A DNA stretch of 64,000 nt from Anoplopoma fimbria (taxonomy: Eukaryota > Chordata > Actinopteri > Perciformes > Anoplopomatidae): NCBI RefSeq assembly GCF_027596085.1, contig NC_072460.1, positions 11,885,326-11,949,325 of the forward strand, given 5' to 3'. Numbering within the stretch: position 1 is the first letter of the stretch; the number at the start of each line of letters is the position of its first letter. The notes beneath the pieces are model-generated. The model saw nothing but the letters and a program-made list of their open reading frames with translations. It made no database searches and was not told the origin of the DNA. Position numbers and translations under genes: made by a program. Below, in pieces: positions 1-12,414 of this stretch.

Positions 1-95
1 GCTTTGAAATACCCGTTTTTAGGATCTGATCAGGATTTAATCCAATCCAGGTGGATTAATCCTGTCGGATCATTTTGAAATACCGGCCCCTGGTT
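1..95. repeat. Small inverted/direct repeat at window edge
   Basis: TTTGAAATAC occurs at both ends (from 4 and from 74). GATCTGATCAGGATT is followed by a near reverse complement (ATCCTGTCGGATC). This looks like the edge of a short palindromic repeat cut by the window start. Confidence 0.35.
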
Positions 96-477
96 TTAAC
101 AGCTGAGGTCACCTCACCACTTAAACAGACACACTGTCAATAACATACAACAACAATGGTCAGAGGGAAAGATCACCTACAGTCCTCTTTAAACTTGTAT
201 GTCTCTGTGCTCAGAGGTGATAATTGCCCAGCTGGATCTTTTGATTTGGTTGAATGCCCAATTTTGATGACTATCAACACAAAGCAGCCATCATTCTAGT
301 ACCTGATAGTTTTCCCCGCTTGAATAACTCCATTAGTGAAGCAGCATTTCCTGCTCAGGAGAGATGATTGACAAATTTGCGAGGCTGTGATTCGTGAGAA
401 AAGGTGAGCTTGTGCAGAAAAGAAAGAGTCGGTGGCAGAAGCCGAGAGAGAAGGAGAGTATCCGTCATCTGTGATTA

Positions 478-527
478 CTCTTTGGATAAAAGCGTCTGCT
501 AAATGACTGTAATGTAATGTAATGTAC
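478..527 (+). mobile_element. Teleost SINE 3' tail fragment
   Basis: The fragment contains TTTGGATAAAAGCGTCTGC, CTAAATGACTG and (TAATG)n. This is identical in layout to the 3' end of the complete SINE at 19924-20211. The tRNA-like head is absent. Confidence 0.75.
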
Positions 528-2980
528 TCCCTTTCATTTCCCCCCTCATTCCTTTATTTATTTTTTTCCTCTGTTGAAGGTTGTCATGACAATATTGAAC
601 ACAGTTTCCATGGAGAAAGGCTGAGCCCCAGCCATTTTACCAGTTCATTCATTGGTGCGACGCTGTGGAAAAGGGACCATCTTGTCGTCTTATATTGTCT
701 GGTGGAATAACTTTCACTTATACATGACTTTATGAGGATGTCATGTAGAGAGTGGCCCATAACAGACAATGAGTAATTTCCACTACATATATAAGAGATA
801 AGGAGCTTACATGTAATATATTAATTTTGTATCATAATTGGATTGTTGTGGCAATCTCAGTGAGATTTGGATGAATGTATTGATCTTACTTTGTGTACTT
901 TATAATTGAAAAAAAACCTCTCCATTAATTTGTATGCTACAACAGAGATAAGACTTCTCATCTTTTGAAAAAATACTCAGCAACTTTAAAAATCACAATC
1001 CAACCACAGTAAAGCAACGAAGATGCAATGTCAAACATATCTGAATCCTGAGCAAAGTTGACCCTGTTTTACACTATTGACAGGCTTTTGTAAGTCCAGA
1101 TCCACCAGTCTCTTAGAAACAGTAGACACAATGTGATTTATATGCAGATGGATGTTTGGGGTTCTTTTTTTTGTTTTCTTCCCATTTCTTCTCTCCACTG
1201 TCCGAGTCAGACAGTAATCCCCATTTAGAGAGCCAACCTCTATTAGCCTTCAGAACTTGAGTGGATGTGGAGCCACGGGAGCTCTTCACTACCATCATTA
1301 CGAGGAGCAGGAGATGCTGAGTGATGTTGTTTCTGGACTGAGCTCACAACTTATTATTAGGTTTATGACAACTTACTTCCATGGTTTTGTTTTCGTTCCT
1401 ACCGGCTGTAACAATATTGCACTTACAAAGTTTATGCAGATATCTTACAATGCAGCAATGTTGCTAAAAAGAAATCTTACTGAGACAGAGTCCTGAGGTA
1501 GATTATTATACAGCGAAAACAAAGGCAAACTGTCAAATGATCATTCAAGCTTTCCATAGAAAATAGAACTCCATTAAAGTTAAGACGTTCTATGTTCAAG
1601 AAATCAAGAAAAAGCATCATAACCATTTGAGATGATGATAAAAACATAATTAAAATGAAAGAAAAGCTGTAATAAACCAGAATTATCCTTTAAACAAGAA
1701 CCAAAATGTTTGAAAACTTAAATGTTGTCAGGAAACCAAATATCAACATTTTCCACCGCTGTCGTTCTGCCTCATGATCATGACTGTGCTGAGGTGAAAA
1801 GCTCACCGACCATAACAACAAAACCCCAAATAATAAGTGAACCCATCTATGAGCGTGGATGGAGAGGCAATGATCTGTGAAGAGCAGGAGAATTATTTCC
1901 TCTTGCCGCAGAAGCATTATGTGTTCCACACAAGGCCAGTCTCTTGTGGCCCACTAATGGACAACACTCCCGGCTCTCCTTTGCCCCAGTGTGTGTGTAT
2001 GTGTGTGTGTGTATTTGTGTGTACATGCTTGTGTGTCAGCAATGACCCTTCACATAATGACACAGCACCAACATCACACACTGTAATCAGAAACTATCTT
2101 TAATCTCGGCTGGTTGATTTTCTTGTCTGTTTAAGGGTCAATTTATCTTTAGCCGAAGATTGCTGTAATATGAGATGACTGACCACTACTGACACTAGAA
2201 AGTACTGATGAAGTTTACAGCTCCAAGAGGAGGCCAAGAGGAGCAGTCATCAAGAAATATGGGAAACAGCTGAGTCAGTCAAAAACCGCGTGTGACTAAA
2301 ATATTACAAGAAAGGTTTGATCAGTAATGTTTTATAGCTGCTAAATATGATTTCACCTAGACATGTAATGATAAAAGCCCAGTACATGTTTTAATGTGGT
2401 TTTTTTTTTGTTTTTAGGACTAAATACAAATGCCTGTATTTTTTCTGTTGCCATCAGACTCACATGTTGTGCATCCACATCTTAATGAGTGAATGAGGTG
2501 CAGCTTAGAAGCCAATGGAAAGGCAGCAGAGCCGCTTCATCATGCGCTCAACTGGCCTTGACTGAGGGAGGAAAATATGAGAAGGTGGAATTAGAAATCA
2601 TACAGCTCTGTAAAAAAGTATTTAGAAATAGTTGATAGTCAACATTTTGGGAGAGTAAGATGAGAATATTGTTTTTCCGACGAACCCCCAGGCGAGGCAG
2701 GAGGTGTGGGCCAAGTGGATGACCTGAGCACGGAGAGAAGCAGGCACAAAAAGCCAGATGGGAAGACAACAGCCTGAGAGCTTCTCTAACTCCTCACTCA
2801 ACCCACGGCGTAACCACCCCAACAACACATGGAAGATAAATGAGGGAGGCCTCGGAGCAGGGTCATAGTAGAACTAGCGGGACAGGGCATCAGGCTTAAA
2901 AAAAAGAGCCCTGCTGGCTTTCCTGGCATTGAAATGTTTAGTTGTGAAGATGTAATCAAAATTCTTGTGTTCAGTCCACA
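528..2980. other. Non-coding flank, nothing recognised
   Basis: AT-rich sequence with only short open frames and one imperfect TG repeat. No exon with splice sites and a known motif was found. Confidence 0.5.
1990..2036. repeat. Imperfect (TG)n
   Basis: Interrupted GTGTGT runs, with ATG, TTT and ACATGC interruptions. Confidence 0.8.
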
Positions 2981-3042
2981 CCAGGGATACATCCCAAGTC
3001 TCTTAAATTGCCTCCTCGATTCCCTCACTTGCGTCGCTTTCT

Positions 3043-3183
3043 GTTTCTTAAAACACATTTCCTCGTTTACTCTCTCCTCGCATGGTTTCCTTGCGTCTCT
3101 CCATGCATCCCTGGTGGGCGGGACTAAGACACAAGGAAACCATGCGAGGAGAGAGGAAACGAGGAAAATGTGTTTTAAGAAAC
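3043..3183. repeat. Fold-back inverted repeat, about 56-bp arms
   Basis: The left arm 3043-3098 and right arm 3127-3183 are reverse complements apart from one indel and a few mismatches; both contain TCCTCGCATGGTTTCCTTG. The loop is about 28 bp. It lies inside the TIR element at 2981-4159. Confidence 0.8.
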
Positions 3184-3320
3184 ATGAGACGTCCTTTCCT
3201 CTGAAGCGTCACTTGAAGCGACATCCGTTTCTGATGACGGCGGCCGCTGATCACAGCTGGATCCACTGTCAGTCGGCTCTAACAGCTGGAGAGACTTTTG
3301 ATTTTGTGTCTGCACATAAC

Positions 3321-3402
3321 CATCACTGTACTTATATTAATAATGACACAAAGTAATCATCACTGTATTAATATTAATAATGACACAAAGTAATCATCAC
3401 TG
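3321..3402. repeat. 37-bp tandem repeat, about 2.2 copies
   Basis: Copies start at 3321, 3358 and (partial) 3395. The unit begins CATCACTGTA and ends CACAAAGTAAT; the first two copies differ by a few bases. Confidence 0.85.
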
Positions 3403-3460
3403 CCAGAGTAGAAATGTATTTCTCTCTGCAGCCTGTTACCTGTTTAACAAACTGCATTGA

Positions 3461-3520
3461 GTATTTATACTGTGCTCTGTGTATTTATACTGTGCTCTGT
3501 GTATTTATACTGTGTTCTGT
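3461..3520. repeat. 20-bp tandem repeat, 3 copies
   Basis: Three adjacent units of GTATTTATACTGTGCTCTGT start at 3461, 3481 and 3501; the third has one substitution. Confidence 0.9.
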
Positions 3521-4159
3521 GTCCTGCTCATAAGCGCAGGACCGATTTCTACCGGCGAAATGCGTTTGTCTTATTATTATTATCGTCGATATGTTTTGAA
3601 ATTCGGATTGTGATGTCATTATTAAATAATCCAGAATATGATTATGGTTTCTCCTAAACACTGGAATTAATTTATTAGGCTCATTGTTTCGGGGTAAATT
3701 GGAATTACATAACTCATCAAACCCGACACTCAGGAATTATTAGCCTCACGGGACTGAATGGAAATGACAACAAATTATGTAAAAAGTGTTTCTACTGACA
3801 AACAGACTCCAACTGAAACTCTTTAACTCTCTCTGACTTTTCAATCTGTTCGATCTGTGATCTGTCATCACTCTGGTATAAAAACTCCAGTGATGTTGAG
3901 CTATATCAGATCAGTACGATCGGCTGTAGCTTCCAATCAAATAACTGATGAACAATGAGGGGGCGTGTCGGCCCTCAAAACACTTCCTGGAAGGATGATA
4001 TCGTGCATCCTCGCTCATGGCTCCTCGGAGATCCCTCCTCGCTCCTCGCTCCTCGGTGCGGAAATAAGAGCTTTGGGACGGCCGTCAATATTGCGGCGCA
4101 GAACGACTTCCGGTTCAAGCGAGGAGACGACAAATAAGAGACTTGGGTTGTACCCCAGG

Positions 4160-6179
4160 AATGGTTTTACGGCCCCCTGAAGCCAGTGCCGCTACTCCCC
4201 CCAATGCCACTTTAACCGCCAGCAGCTCTCTGTTTCCTACATCGTAGTTCCTCTCCGCACCTGCTCATGATTGGCGAGGGTAGGAAACTAAGCCACAGCT
4301 CAGACCTTGGCAGGTTCCATCTGTGAAAACAAGGAAAACATAACTCGACGAGGTGTTACCCAGGCAACCCCCAGAGACTCCATGAAGGAGCCGAGCATAA
4401 GAAATAGTCCCGTACATAACCAAAACGATAATTTTTACTTTTTGTTCTTTGAATATATTAAATAAATGAGATTCAATGTGTTAATAATTTAGCTTTAGAG
4501 GTGCTGGTAGGCGTATTGAGTTAGGCTAGCAGTTTCCCCCTTTTTCCAGTCATTTTGCTAAGATGAGCTCACTGGCCAGAAAGAAAATAAACATATTTTA
4601 AACGAAATGTTTATTTAACTTGTCTTTTTTTTAAACCTTCATATTTTGTATATAAAATCTGTAGATGCTGTTAAACCAATTCAGAATTATAACAATTCTT
4701 TGTATATTTTGAAATGATCAAAAATAACCCAAACTTAATAACATTATACAATCTCTTTGAATTGAAAACAACTGAACATTTCTCCCTGATATTTGCATAT
4801 CTTATGACAGATTATACTGTAGATTTTAACATTCAATATTAGATGAACTATATGTTCTACATATTTTGTTGTGCGTATTTGCGAAATGACAATCTACATA
4901 AAAAAAAAAGAACAACATACATTTGTATTTCACATAACAGAAACGTATAAACTATGTAACGACCCATGTGCACTCCATCTTTTATCTCTCAAGTGTCCTG
5001 ATTGTCGAATGTTTTGGTTGTGTTCCTGCTCTGGAAGTCACAACAATCAACCTTCACCAAGTGACCCGGCTGATTGGATTTGTGCCAGCTGGCGAAAAAA
5101 ATGAAAATCTGCTGCTTCTGAGAAGCCGAGCCCTCGTATGCAGATATCTCCCAGTGGATTGTGTATATAAACAGTTCCACAATAATGGGGTGCTTTTCTA
5201 AGAAACGTTTATGTATCCTGAACAAACTTACAAACAATATCATCAGTCAGACTGACAAGTAACTCGCTGACTAATAATGTTTGGGTGACATTTCAACTGT
5301 GGCTGCTTATCTTTGTTTTGAATCTGGAGTCCGCTTAACAGCAGGAAAGTTTAGGAAACGTCCAGTGTGTCGGCCTCTCTTGAAGCTCTGTACTACCATT
5401 TAGTGATTTCATGTTACTGGTGGATGAGATTCCTCAGGGATCAGGGATGTCTTGTATAAGAGCTTGGCCATTATGTCTGAAGACAGGCGGGAAATAACAC
5501 GGCCATTAGCAGCCTATGTGCACTTGCACTCTGAAATACTGGGTCCATTTAGATACCCATACAGTCGCTTGCCAACCCTTTGAGAGAGAATAATTAAAAA
5601 CATGGGTAAATGGAAATATGAATATTCATCGCTCCTTTGGCTTCCCTCAAAAATACTTTGTCACTTGTTCTAAAAGCCTCTGTTAAAACATAACAGACTA
5701 TCTTTTCTTTACCGTAACACTACATCGCAAACCTTCAACCATACAGGATGTCATTACTGCATAATGAAGTCTTTACATCATTCAGAAATCAATGAGGAGT
5801 TAGAGCATAAAACATGGCCTCTTTCTCAGCAGTGGTCTAATCAGCGCCCACTGCTCTTCAGCTGTTATTTTAGAGCTGCACTCCAAAAGAATGGATGAAT
5901 GGGTGCAATCATCCCTCTTTTTTCTGGGCCAGCAAACACTAAATGGCTAATGCATTAGTGATGAAGTCTCCGCCAGGTAGGTGGGGCATCATTTAGGCGC
6001 CACTGTTATTCACTGTTATTGTGCTACCTTCAACTCCTCAGCACACAATGTGAGGTTGTTCAATATTTCATATTGCTGTCTGTTTACTAATTGCAGCCTT
6101 TGATTCCATTTGGGTGAAATATCTGACTTCAAACTGTGTGAATTCCCTTGAGGCTTAAGACTTGGACTTTAAGGTTCTG
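4160..6179. other. Non-coding flank, nothing recognised
   Basis: 4160-4400 is GC-richer than its surroundings and may belong to a further repeat. The remainder is AT-rich with no supported feature. Confidence 0.45.
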
Positions 6180-6605
6180 TTGGCTATGCTAGCAGCTCAG
6201 TGAGACTGTACTCAGCCATAACAGTGCTTTGAGATAAGTGCTAACATCAGCATGGCAACAGTGCTCGTGATGACTGCGCCAATGACAATGCTAACATGCT
6301 AATATTTAGCAGTTATCATGTTTACTTTGTTCACCATAGTTTAGCATGTTGGCATGCTAAGATTAGCTAATTAGCACTAAACATAAAATACAGCTGAGGC
6401 TGATGGGAACGACAACATTTTTTTAGGTATAAAGTCCTAAATCTAAATTTTGATGAAAAATCTGAGAATCACCAAAGTTATTACAAGTTATCTTTTGGGT
6501 ATTTGTTCCAAATTTCATGGCGATCAATCCAGTATTTGTTTACACATTTTAATCAAAGGCATAAAACGTCAACCTCATGGTGGCGCTATAGAGGAAAAGT
6601 TAAGG
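6180..6605 (+). repeat. GCTAAC-rich percomorph interspersed repeat
   Basis: The segment runs from GCTCAGTGAGACTGTACTC through GCTAACATGCTAATATTTAG and AGCTGAGGCTGATGGGAA to CAACCTCATGGTGGCGCTA. This order of motifs is a familiar dispersed repeat in percomorph genomes (from general knowledge, not a search). Confidence 0.6.
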
Positions 6606-9600
6606 GATTTCCAAATATAATTAGGATACATCTTTTGGGAAACCTAGTTAAATATGGATCACTAGGAGGGCACTAACAAGATAATGGCACATTGATTTTC
6701 CCTCTATTCCCAAGACTCTCTTAAGGGACCTGCCTTGAAGACCTGATGAGAGCGAGTGCATTGGGACCACAAGGTTTCCAGGTGATACGGTATTTTCTTC
6801 TTGTTTTTGTGAGAAAACCGTTTAAATGGTTGTAGCTTATGTAATGTAACAGTAGCACATGAAGAGAGGGTTGAGTCATAAAGTCTGCAAACTGACGCAG
6901 CAATATCTATGTGTGCTAACGTTAGCCACCATTAACTACTGGTCTGCCAGACCAAGTAGCATAAAAAACTCTCATGTTGTGACATGGTGACACCTCTTAA
7001 CAATAGCACAAAGCAGAAATGGGCAGGCCTTGCATACCCATGAATCTTTAATAACTATTAGCTCTGTAGAAAAACAATTAACAACTCCCCAACACAGCTA
7101 TCACTTCTCTTGGTATTTGTGCTAATTTAACGTTAAAACAAATAAACAAGACTAGACATGCAAGTATCATACAAAACCATGTCTATACATCATTCATCAC
7201 CATCTGGGTTATTTATTCATTGATGGTGATTTCCCTTCCCTTCATTCACACCAACCTGCCTGGTGTGAGCTTAAGTGTCTGCGAGACAGATGGATTCGGC
7301 TTAGACCTGAAACCATAGCAACCAATGAGGATCTCTGTAGGAGCAACTTCAATCAATTCAATAATCAATCCAACAAATCAGCCCCCTCAACCATCTGAAG
7401 ACTCACAGAAGGGAAACCACCCCACACCCCTCCCACTGTGGGACAATAGTCATCCAGCTGTAGTTATCCGTCACAGAAATGGAAAAACATCAATTCTTTA
7501 TGGATGGTTCATGTTTTACATCCCTAAAGTCATCATTCAGCTGCAGTTCTTATCTGTGTATCAGTGTTTTACATTTCAACAACATCCAATTTCATGCAGT
7601 AAAATGCTTTTTCTCACATTTTTGAAGAGGCCCCTACAGAAAATCGGAGGTAAAGATCGCTCAAGTGGAAAATACAGCATGACAACCTTTGAAATTGATG
7701 TGAGCCATCAATGTCACACCATGTGATAGTATGTTGTATTGTCAGTTAAGGGAGATCAATATCACAACATGGATTAACAAGATTCCTGCCAAGCGCTGCT
7801 GGAAAAAAATCTGAAAGAATTAACTGAAACCAAATATTTCCAGAGATCTCGCCGTCTGCTGCCAGATCTTATCCCAGGAAGCCATGTCGACATTTCCATC
7901 TGCTCATCGGTCTGTCTCTGCTCATGATGAGCTGTTTTGTTATTGGTGGAACCGTTTTCACTTTGTCTCTTACCAGCAACAGTTTCTTATGTCAGAAGTA
8001 TCAATGTTTTTGCTGTAAAACAGGTTAAATAACACGCCACAAACTTGTGCCTTGCAGCCAAAACATTGCTTAAACCAACAGGTCATTCATTTAGATTCAA
8101 GTGGAGATCTCAGCTTCCAATAAAATGGTGAATATGTCAGCTAAATTTTAGGGGGGGAAATGATGCAGAAGTTATTTCTGTTTAATGTAAAATAAGAGGA
8201 GAGAAGGCGCTGTGCCATAATCCAGATTAAAATCATTTTTAGCTAACCTAAATTGGTAGCACTCTTTTATTTCTAGACATTTCTTTTCGTTCTTTTTAGA
8301 ACTGTCTCTGTAGGAACATTTACTATAAGATATGTGAATGAATTGAATAAGCTCAAACTTGTCAGTTAAATGTAACTGGCTAACCGTTAGCTAGCCAATT
8401 ACTTTAAACTCATTACTAACGTTATTGTCAAAGGAAAATTTCAATTTCCCTGTGAAGTTATTCTAGCCAACGTTAGCTAAAAATTCACCATTAGCCGATA
8501 ACACAGTAAAGCTGGATGCTCTCCACATTTTACTAACATAAAATGTTACATACATAACATAACAATGCAGACAAAAAAAAATGTAAACAAAGACCTGGCT
8601 TTAGCTGTAAAGTAAACATGATATATTCATTTATTTTTCATTTTATGAATTTGACTAATTTTGAGCCCATAAATGCTTATTTGTGTCAGTATCCAGTTTT
8701 CTTAGTTTACCAGAGGAATGCTGTCCCTTTACTACTACTGCTTCGATAAATAAGCCGTAAAATGAGTTTTAATTTAAGCATTAAAAGGGTGCCATGTATG
8801 AACCGACATTTAAAACCCCAAACATTTTTTTCGTAGAGTCACCAACCTTAAAGCCACATAAAGAGAAACAAAAGGGGATGTACTTATACATAAACAAATG
8901 CTTGAAAAGCATTCATGGACAGATCCATATATTATGCTTTTGTCTGTTTAGTCTACTCTCAGGACAGCTGGCATTTACAATAAATGAAAATCACTTAAAA
9001 AGATTAAACTGTCTTATTGCCTCAGCTTCACAACAAGTATTTTCGAGATATATCCCATGATTGAAGATGTCAGTGTTTGTCTCTGGACTTGTTTGTATTC
9101 CTCTGATGGATCCTGTAACCTCGGCACTCCCCCTCTCTTCCTGGTGAATTTTATACGTCTTCCTGTGTACTTGAGACACTTGTGACCTCTAAGATACAAA
9201 TTGCTTTTATGATAAGAGGAATGAAACCACTTACTGTGTGTATTAAACATGATTGTTATAAAAGGACACTACCTGAGCCTTTTCTCTGTAATGTAGTGTT
9301 TGTTTTAACTTCCTATGTTCACATACTAATGCCGAGAGGGTTTTATATCCTTTGATCTTGTTAAAATGTCAATCCTCCTTTATTTTCTGTCCAGTGATAT
9401 CTCTGGCTCTTCTTTAATGTAGCACAAGCTCCAGTCAAGTGAAACATGAAAGGTTCTTATCGTTCATAGTTCACGGAACGCTGCCGTTGAGTGGGTGTCC
9501 GGGGCCGCCTCAACCAACTAATTGGGATCCAGGAAGACAAGGTGCATTGTGGTCTATCCGGGCTCGAGTGTGTTGATAATTGATGCTGTAAATGTTCTTC

Positions 9601-12414
9601 TGTGCAGCTATATCTGTATATTTAACATTACTGTGGCTATATTATAATTTAAGATCACTATACTACTTGATACTACTTATTTGATCATATATATAAAAAC
9701 AAATGCTTCAAGATAAGTTGGATGTTTCTTCAAATCATCTCATGCCACCTGCTTCCCTTCACTCTGCATCAGTTAATTAACCTCTGCAGCACTTGCAGCA
9801 GTGGATGTAGCCCTGCACACAACTTGTTGCTCATCCAACAGGAAAAAACAAATGGAGCGGAAACAGCCGCCTCTCGTGACCTGCTCTACCTGTTTGTCAG
9901 CAATTCCCCAACTACTGAAATGGATTTTCTGACCCTTCTAGAGTAGAGGCCTACACTCAGGAACAACATCTGCATCTTAGTGTAATATTAATGGTTCAAA
10001 AACTGTGGTACTTTCAATGGTAACATCAGCATGCTAACAATGACAATGCTAACATGTTGACGTTAGGAGCATGAATTATGTTTCCCATGTTTGCAATGTT
10101 GACTGTGGGAATATTCAGTCCATTTAGTGATATATTCAGAAGTTTCACCTCCAATCAAAAAGCCTTAATGTGATGCTGAACATTTTCTGAATAACACGAG
10201 AGCAACCATTAACAATTACTTTCATTATCCATGATGAATATCAGCCACATTCACATTTGAGAGGCCCGAACCAGAGAACATTCGCTATCTTTTCTTGATT
10301 AAAGAAACTGTGAAAATATCAATTAATCCATTATAAAAAGTGGAGCAGATTAATTTTTGACGTTAGCATCCCTAGAGGTGCCTGGATAAAAAACAAATTA
10401 ATTAAGGTAGGTTTTCTCAAGTGAGATGCTTTATATTCATAAGGTTACACATTCACATTTTGGAGCCTTTGCAGTTTTTATCCGCTGAGCAGAGAGACCA
10501 AGGATTAAAACAAAATATGTTTTTGTTCACATCTTTCTAACCTGCTGCCATGTCACCTTGTGATGTTAAACACCAACGTATTTAGCTGAGATCTGTGTTA
10601 AAATACATCAGATTAAAAGTGAAAGAGAAAAACAAAATCCATCTCCAAAGCATGAGATCAGTGTCTGCCTTTCTGCAGAGCAACATGTGGCCTCCCTCAC
10701 TGAGAATGCTGTGAAAGCTCAGCGTTGTTTGCAGTGAGACTAGCTGGTCAAACAGTAATGAGCTGTCGTGGCTGTCGGGTCAGTCCTCCATACAGGCCTC
10801 ACAGAGGACCATCTGGCCTCTGCTGTGGAGGCTGACAGCAGCTGAAAGAGCCATGTGAGAATATGACTGATGGAACTCTGCCCACGCAATCCCAATCTGC
10901 CAGGAAAACGCTGCTCAAAGTGTGAAAAATGTCCACTGACGCAGTCTTTTCCTGTATCAGGTGGCGGGGCAGTGGGAAAATGGGAAACGGCCTCTTGGCT
11001 GCATGTGCTGTGTTTTAGATAAACATCTGTAAGGGATCCTGCAGGTGGGATTTCCATTAATGCTTGGGCATATACTCTCTGTGTGTTTGTGTATGTGTGT
11101 ATTATCAGGTCACTTCACTCCTTTTGTGTATCTCATATGTTACACTGTGGTGGGAAATGATCTGTTTACAGGATACAGATAGTGGGATTTTCTTCAAAGT
11201 GCACCGGACACCCGAATCAAGAGAGGAAGTGTGACGCAGCCTGGGAGTCAAATAGCTCGACATTTACACACAACAATCTGTGAGGCTCAGTCTCTGCTTT
11301 ATTGGAACTGTGAGTGCATGCTGTCCAATATCAATTTAAGTAACATCACTCTATTCACACCAAGATGGCATGTGAGAGTGGGGAAGTATTTTATAAAATC
11401 CACTAATCAGCTGAAATTAAGCTACAATTATACTGAAATACTGCTCCCTGACGTTTTTCAAGTTCAAGTATATAAAGACAACAGAAACTTGATATTTTCA
11501 CACCGTTGTGACCACTGATGTTCAGCAAATGTGTCTCTTGCATGACCCTGATGTGAATCTGTATCATGTGACTGCACTCATGAGCCTCCGTGAGCAGCTG
11601 CTAGCAAAATTGAGCGCTAGCAGGTGATGGACCTTGCTGATCTAAAGGATGATGATGTGTCCCTTTCGACAGTCCATAATAAGTCTGCGTTGCGATGGAT
11701 GTATGATGTGTCAGTGCTATTAGAAGCCTGGATCTGTGTTGCACAGATCTGCACACGCTGCAGTTTGGCTCATGGCGGTTTGGTGGTCTGAAACTGAACA
11801 CAGTGCAAACCCCTGTGGGCTGCCAGACCAAATTGCTGCGTCCATTTCCGACCAACTGTCTGCCACATAGAGGGGCAATTTAGATGTGGGAAGATGACAG
11901 AAAAAAACTGATAAAACAGACTTTCCGACACGCACCTCTCTTTAAAATGACATAATGTTAATTTTAAGTAAAAAAGTACTTCTTCTAAAAATGTGTCACA
12001 GGGATAGGTCTCTTTTTCATTTTGTCACCAACCTCCTTTTAACTTAATGTAACTGTACACAGTTGGACATTAAAACACATTCAGTCAGAAAATGTAATGA
12101 TAATACCAAATCAAGGAATTTTACAATATGTCTGGTTATAATCAATCCACATTGAGATTTTGGTTGGTTAAAAATCAATAGGGCTCATGATTAGATATGA
12201 TATTACCTCCTGACTCGTATGGAGCCGAGGCCAGACAATATAATGGAGCAATGTAGTTTTCAGAATTTCTTTGTCTGAAATCCATAAATCACAAATGTAA
12301 TGTATGTGTTAATTTATGTCAGTATAAACAAAACTCCTGAAAAACACATCTTTGCATTTGGACCTTCATATAAATCAGAATAAATGAGACAAACATCATG
12401 GTCTGTTTGATAAA
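6606..12414. other. Non-coding flank, no gene recognised
   Basis: Contains only short shadow-like open frames and one fragment of the GCTAAC repeat (10018-10080). In human the next gene on this side is KCNC4; no potassium-channel exon was seen. Confidence 0.45.
10018..10080 (+). repeat. Fragment of the GCTAAC-rich repeat
   Basis: CATCAGCATGCTAACAATGA then CAATGCTAACATGTTGACG match the middle of the copy at 6180-6605. Confidence 0.5.

Larger units (their letters stand above)
2981..4159. mobile_element. Non-autonomous DNA-transposon-like element with terminal inverted repeats
   Basis: The left end (2981 on) reads CC-AGGG-ATACATCCCAAG then TCTCTTA. The reverse complement of the right end (4159 back) reads CCTGGGGTACAACCCAAG then TCTCTTA, and both continue into CTCCTCG after a gap. 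These are about 35-40 bp imperfect TIRs. The interior has no transposase. It holds a long fold-back palindrome (3043-3183), a 37-bp tandem repeat and a 20-bp tandem repeat. No target-site duplication could be settled by eye, so the superfamily is not assigned. Confidence 0.6.

Noticed and set aside
2934..3356. 140-codon open frame
   Set aside because: It runs through the fold-back palindrome of the TIR element and reads the same repeat in opposite directions, so it is not a gene.
7325..7726. 133-codon open frame
   Set aside because: No family recognised, AT-rich and lacking splice or promoter support.
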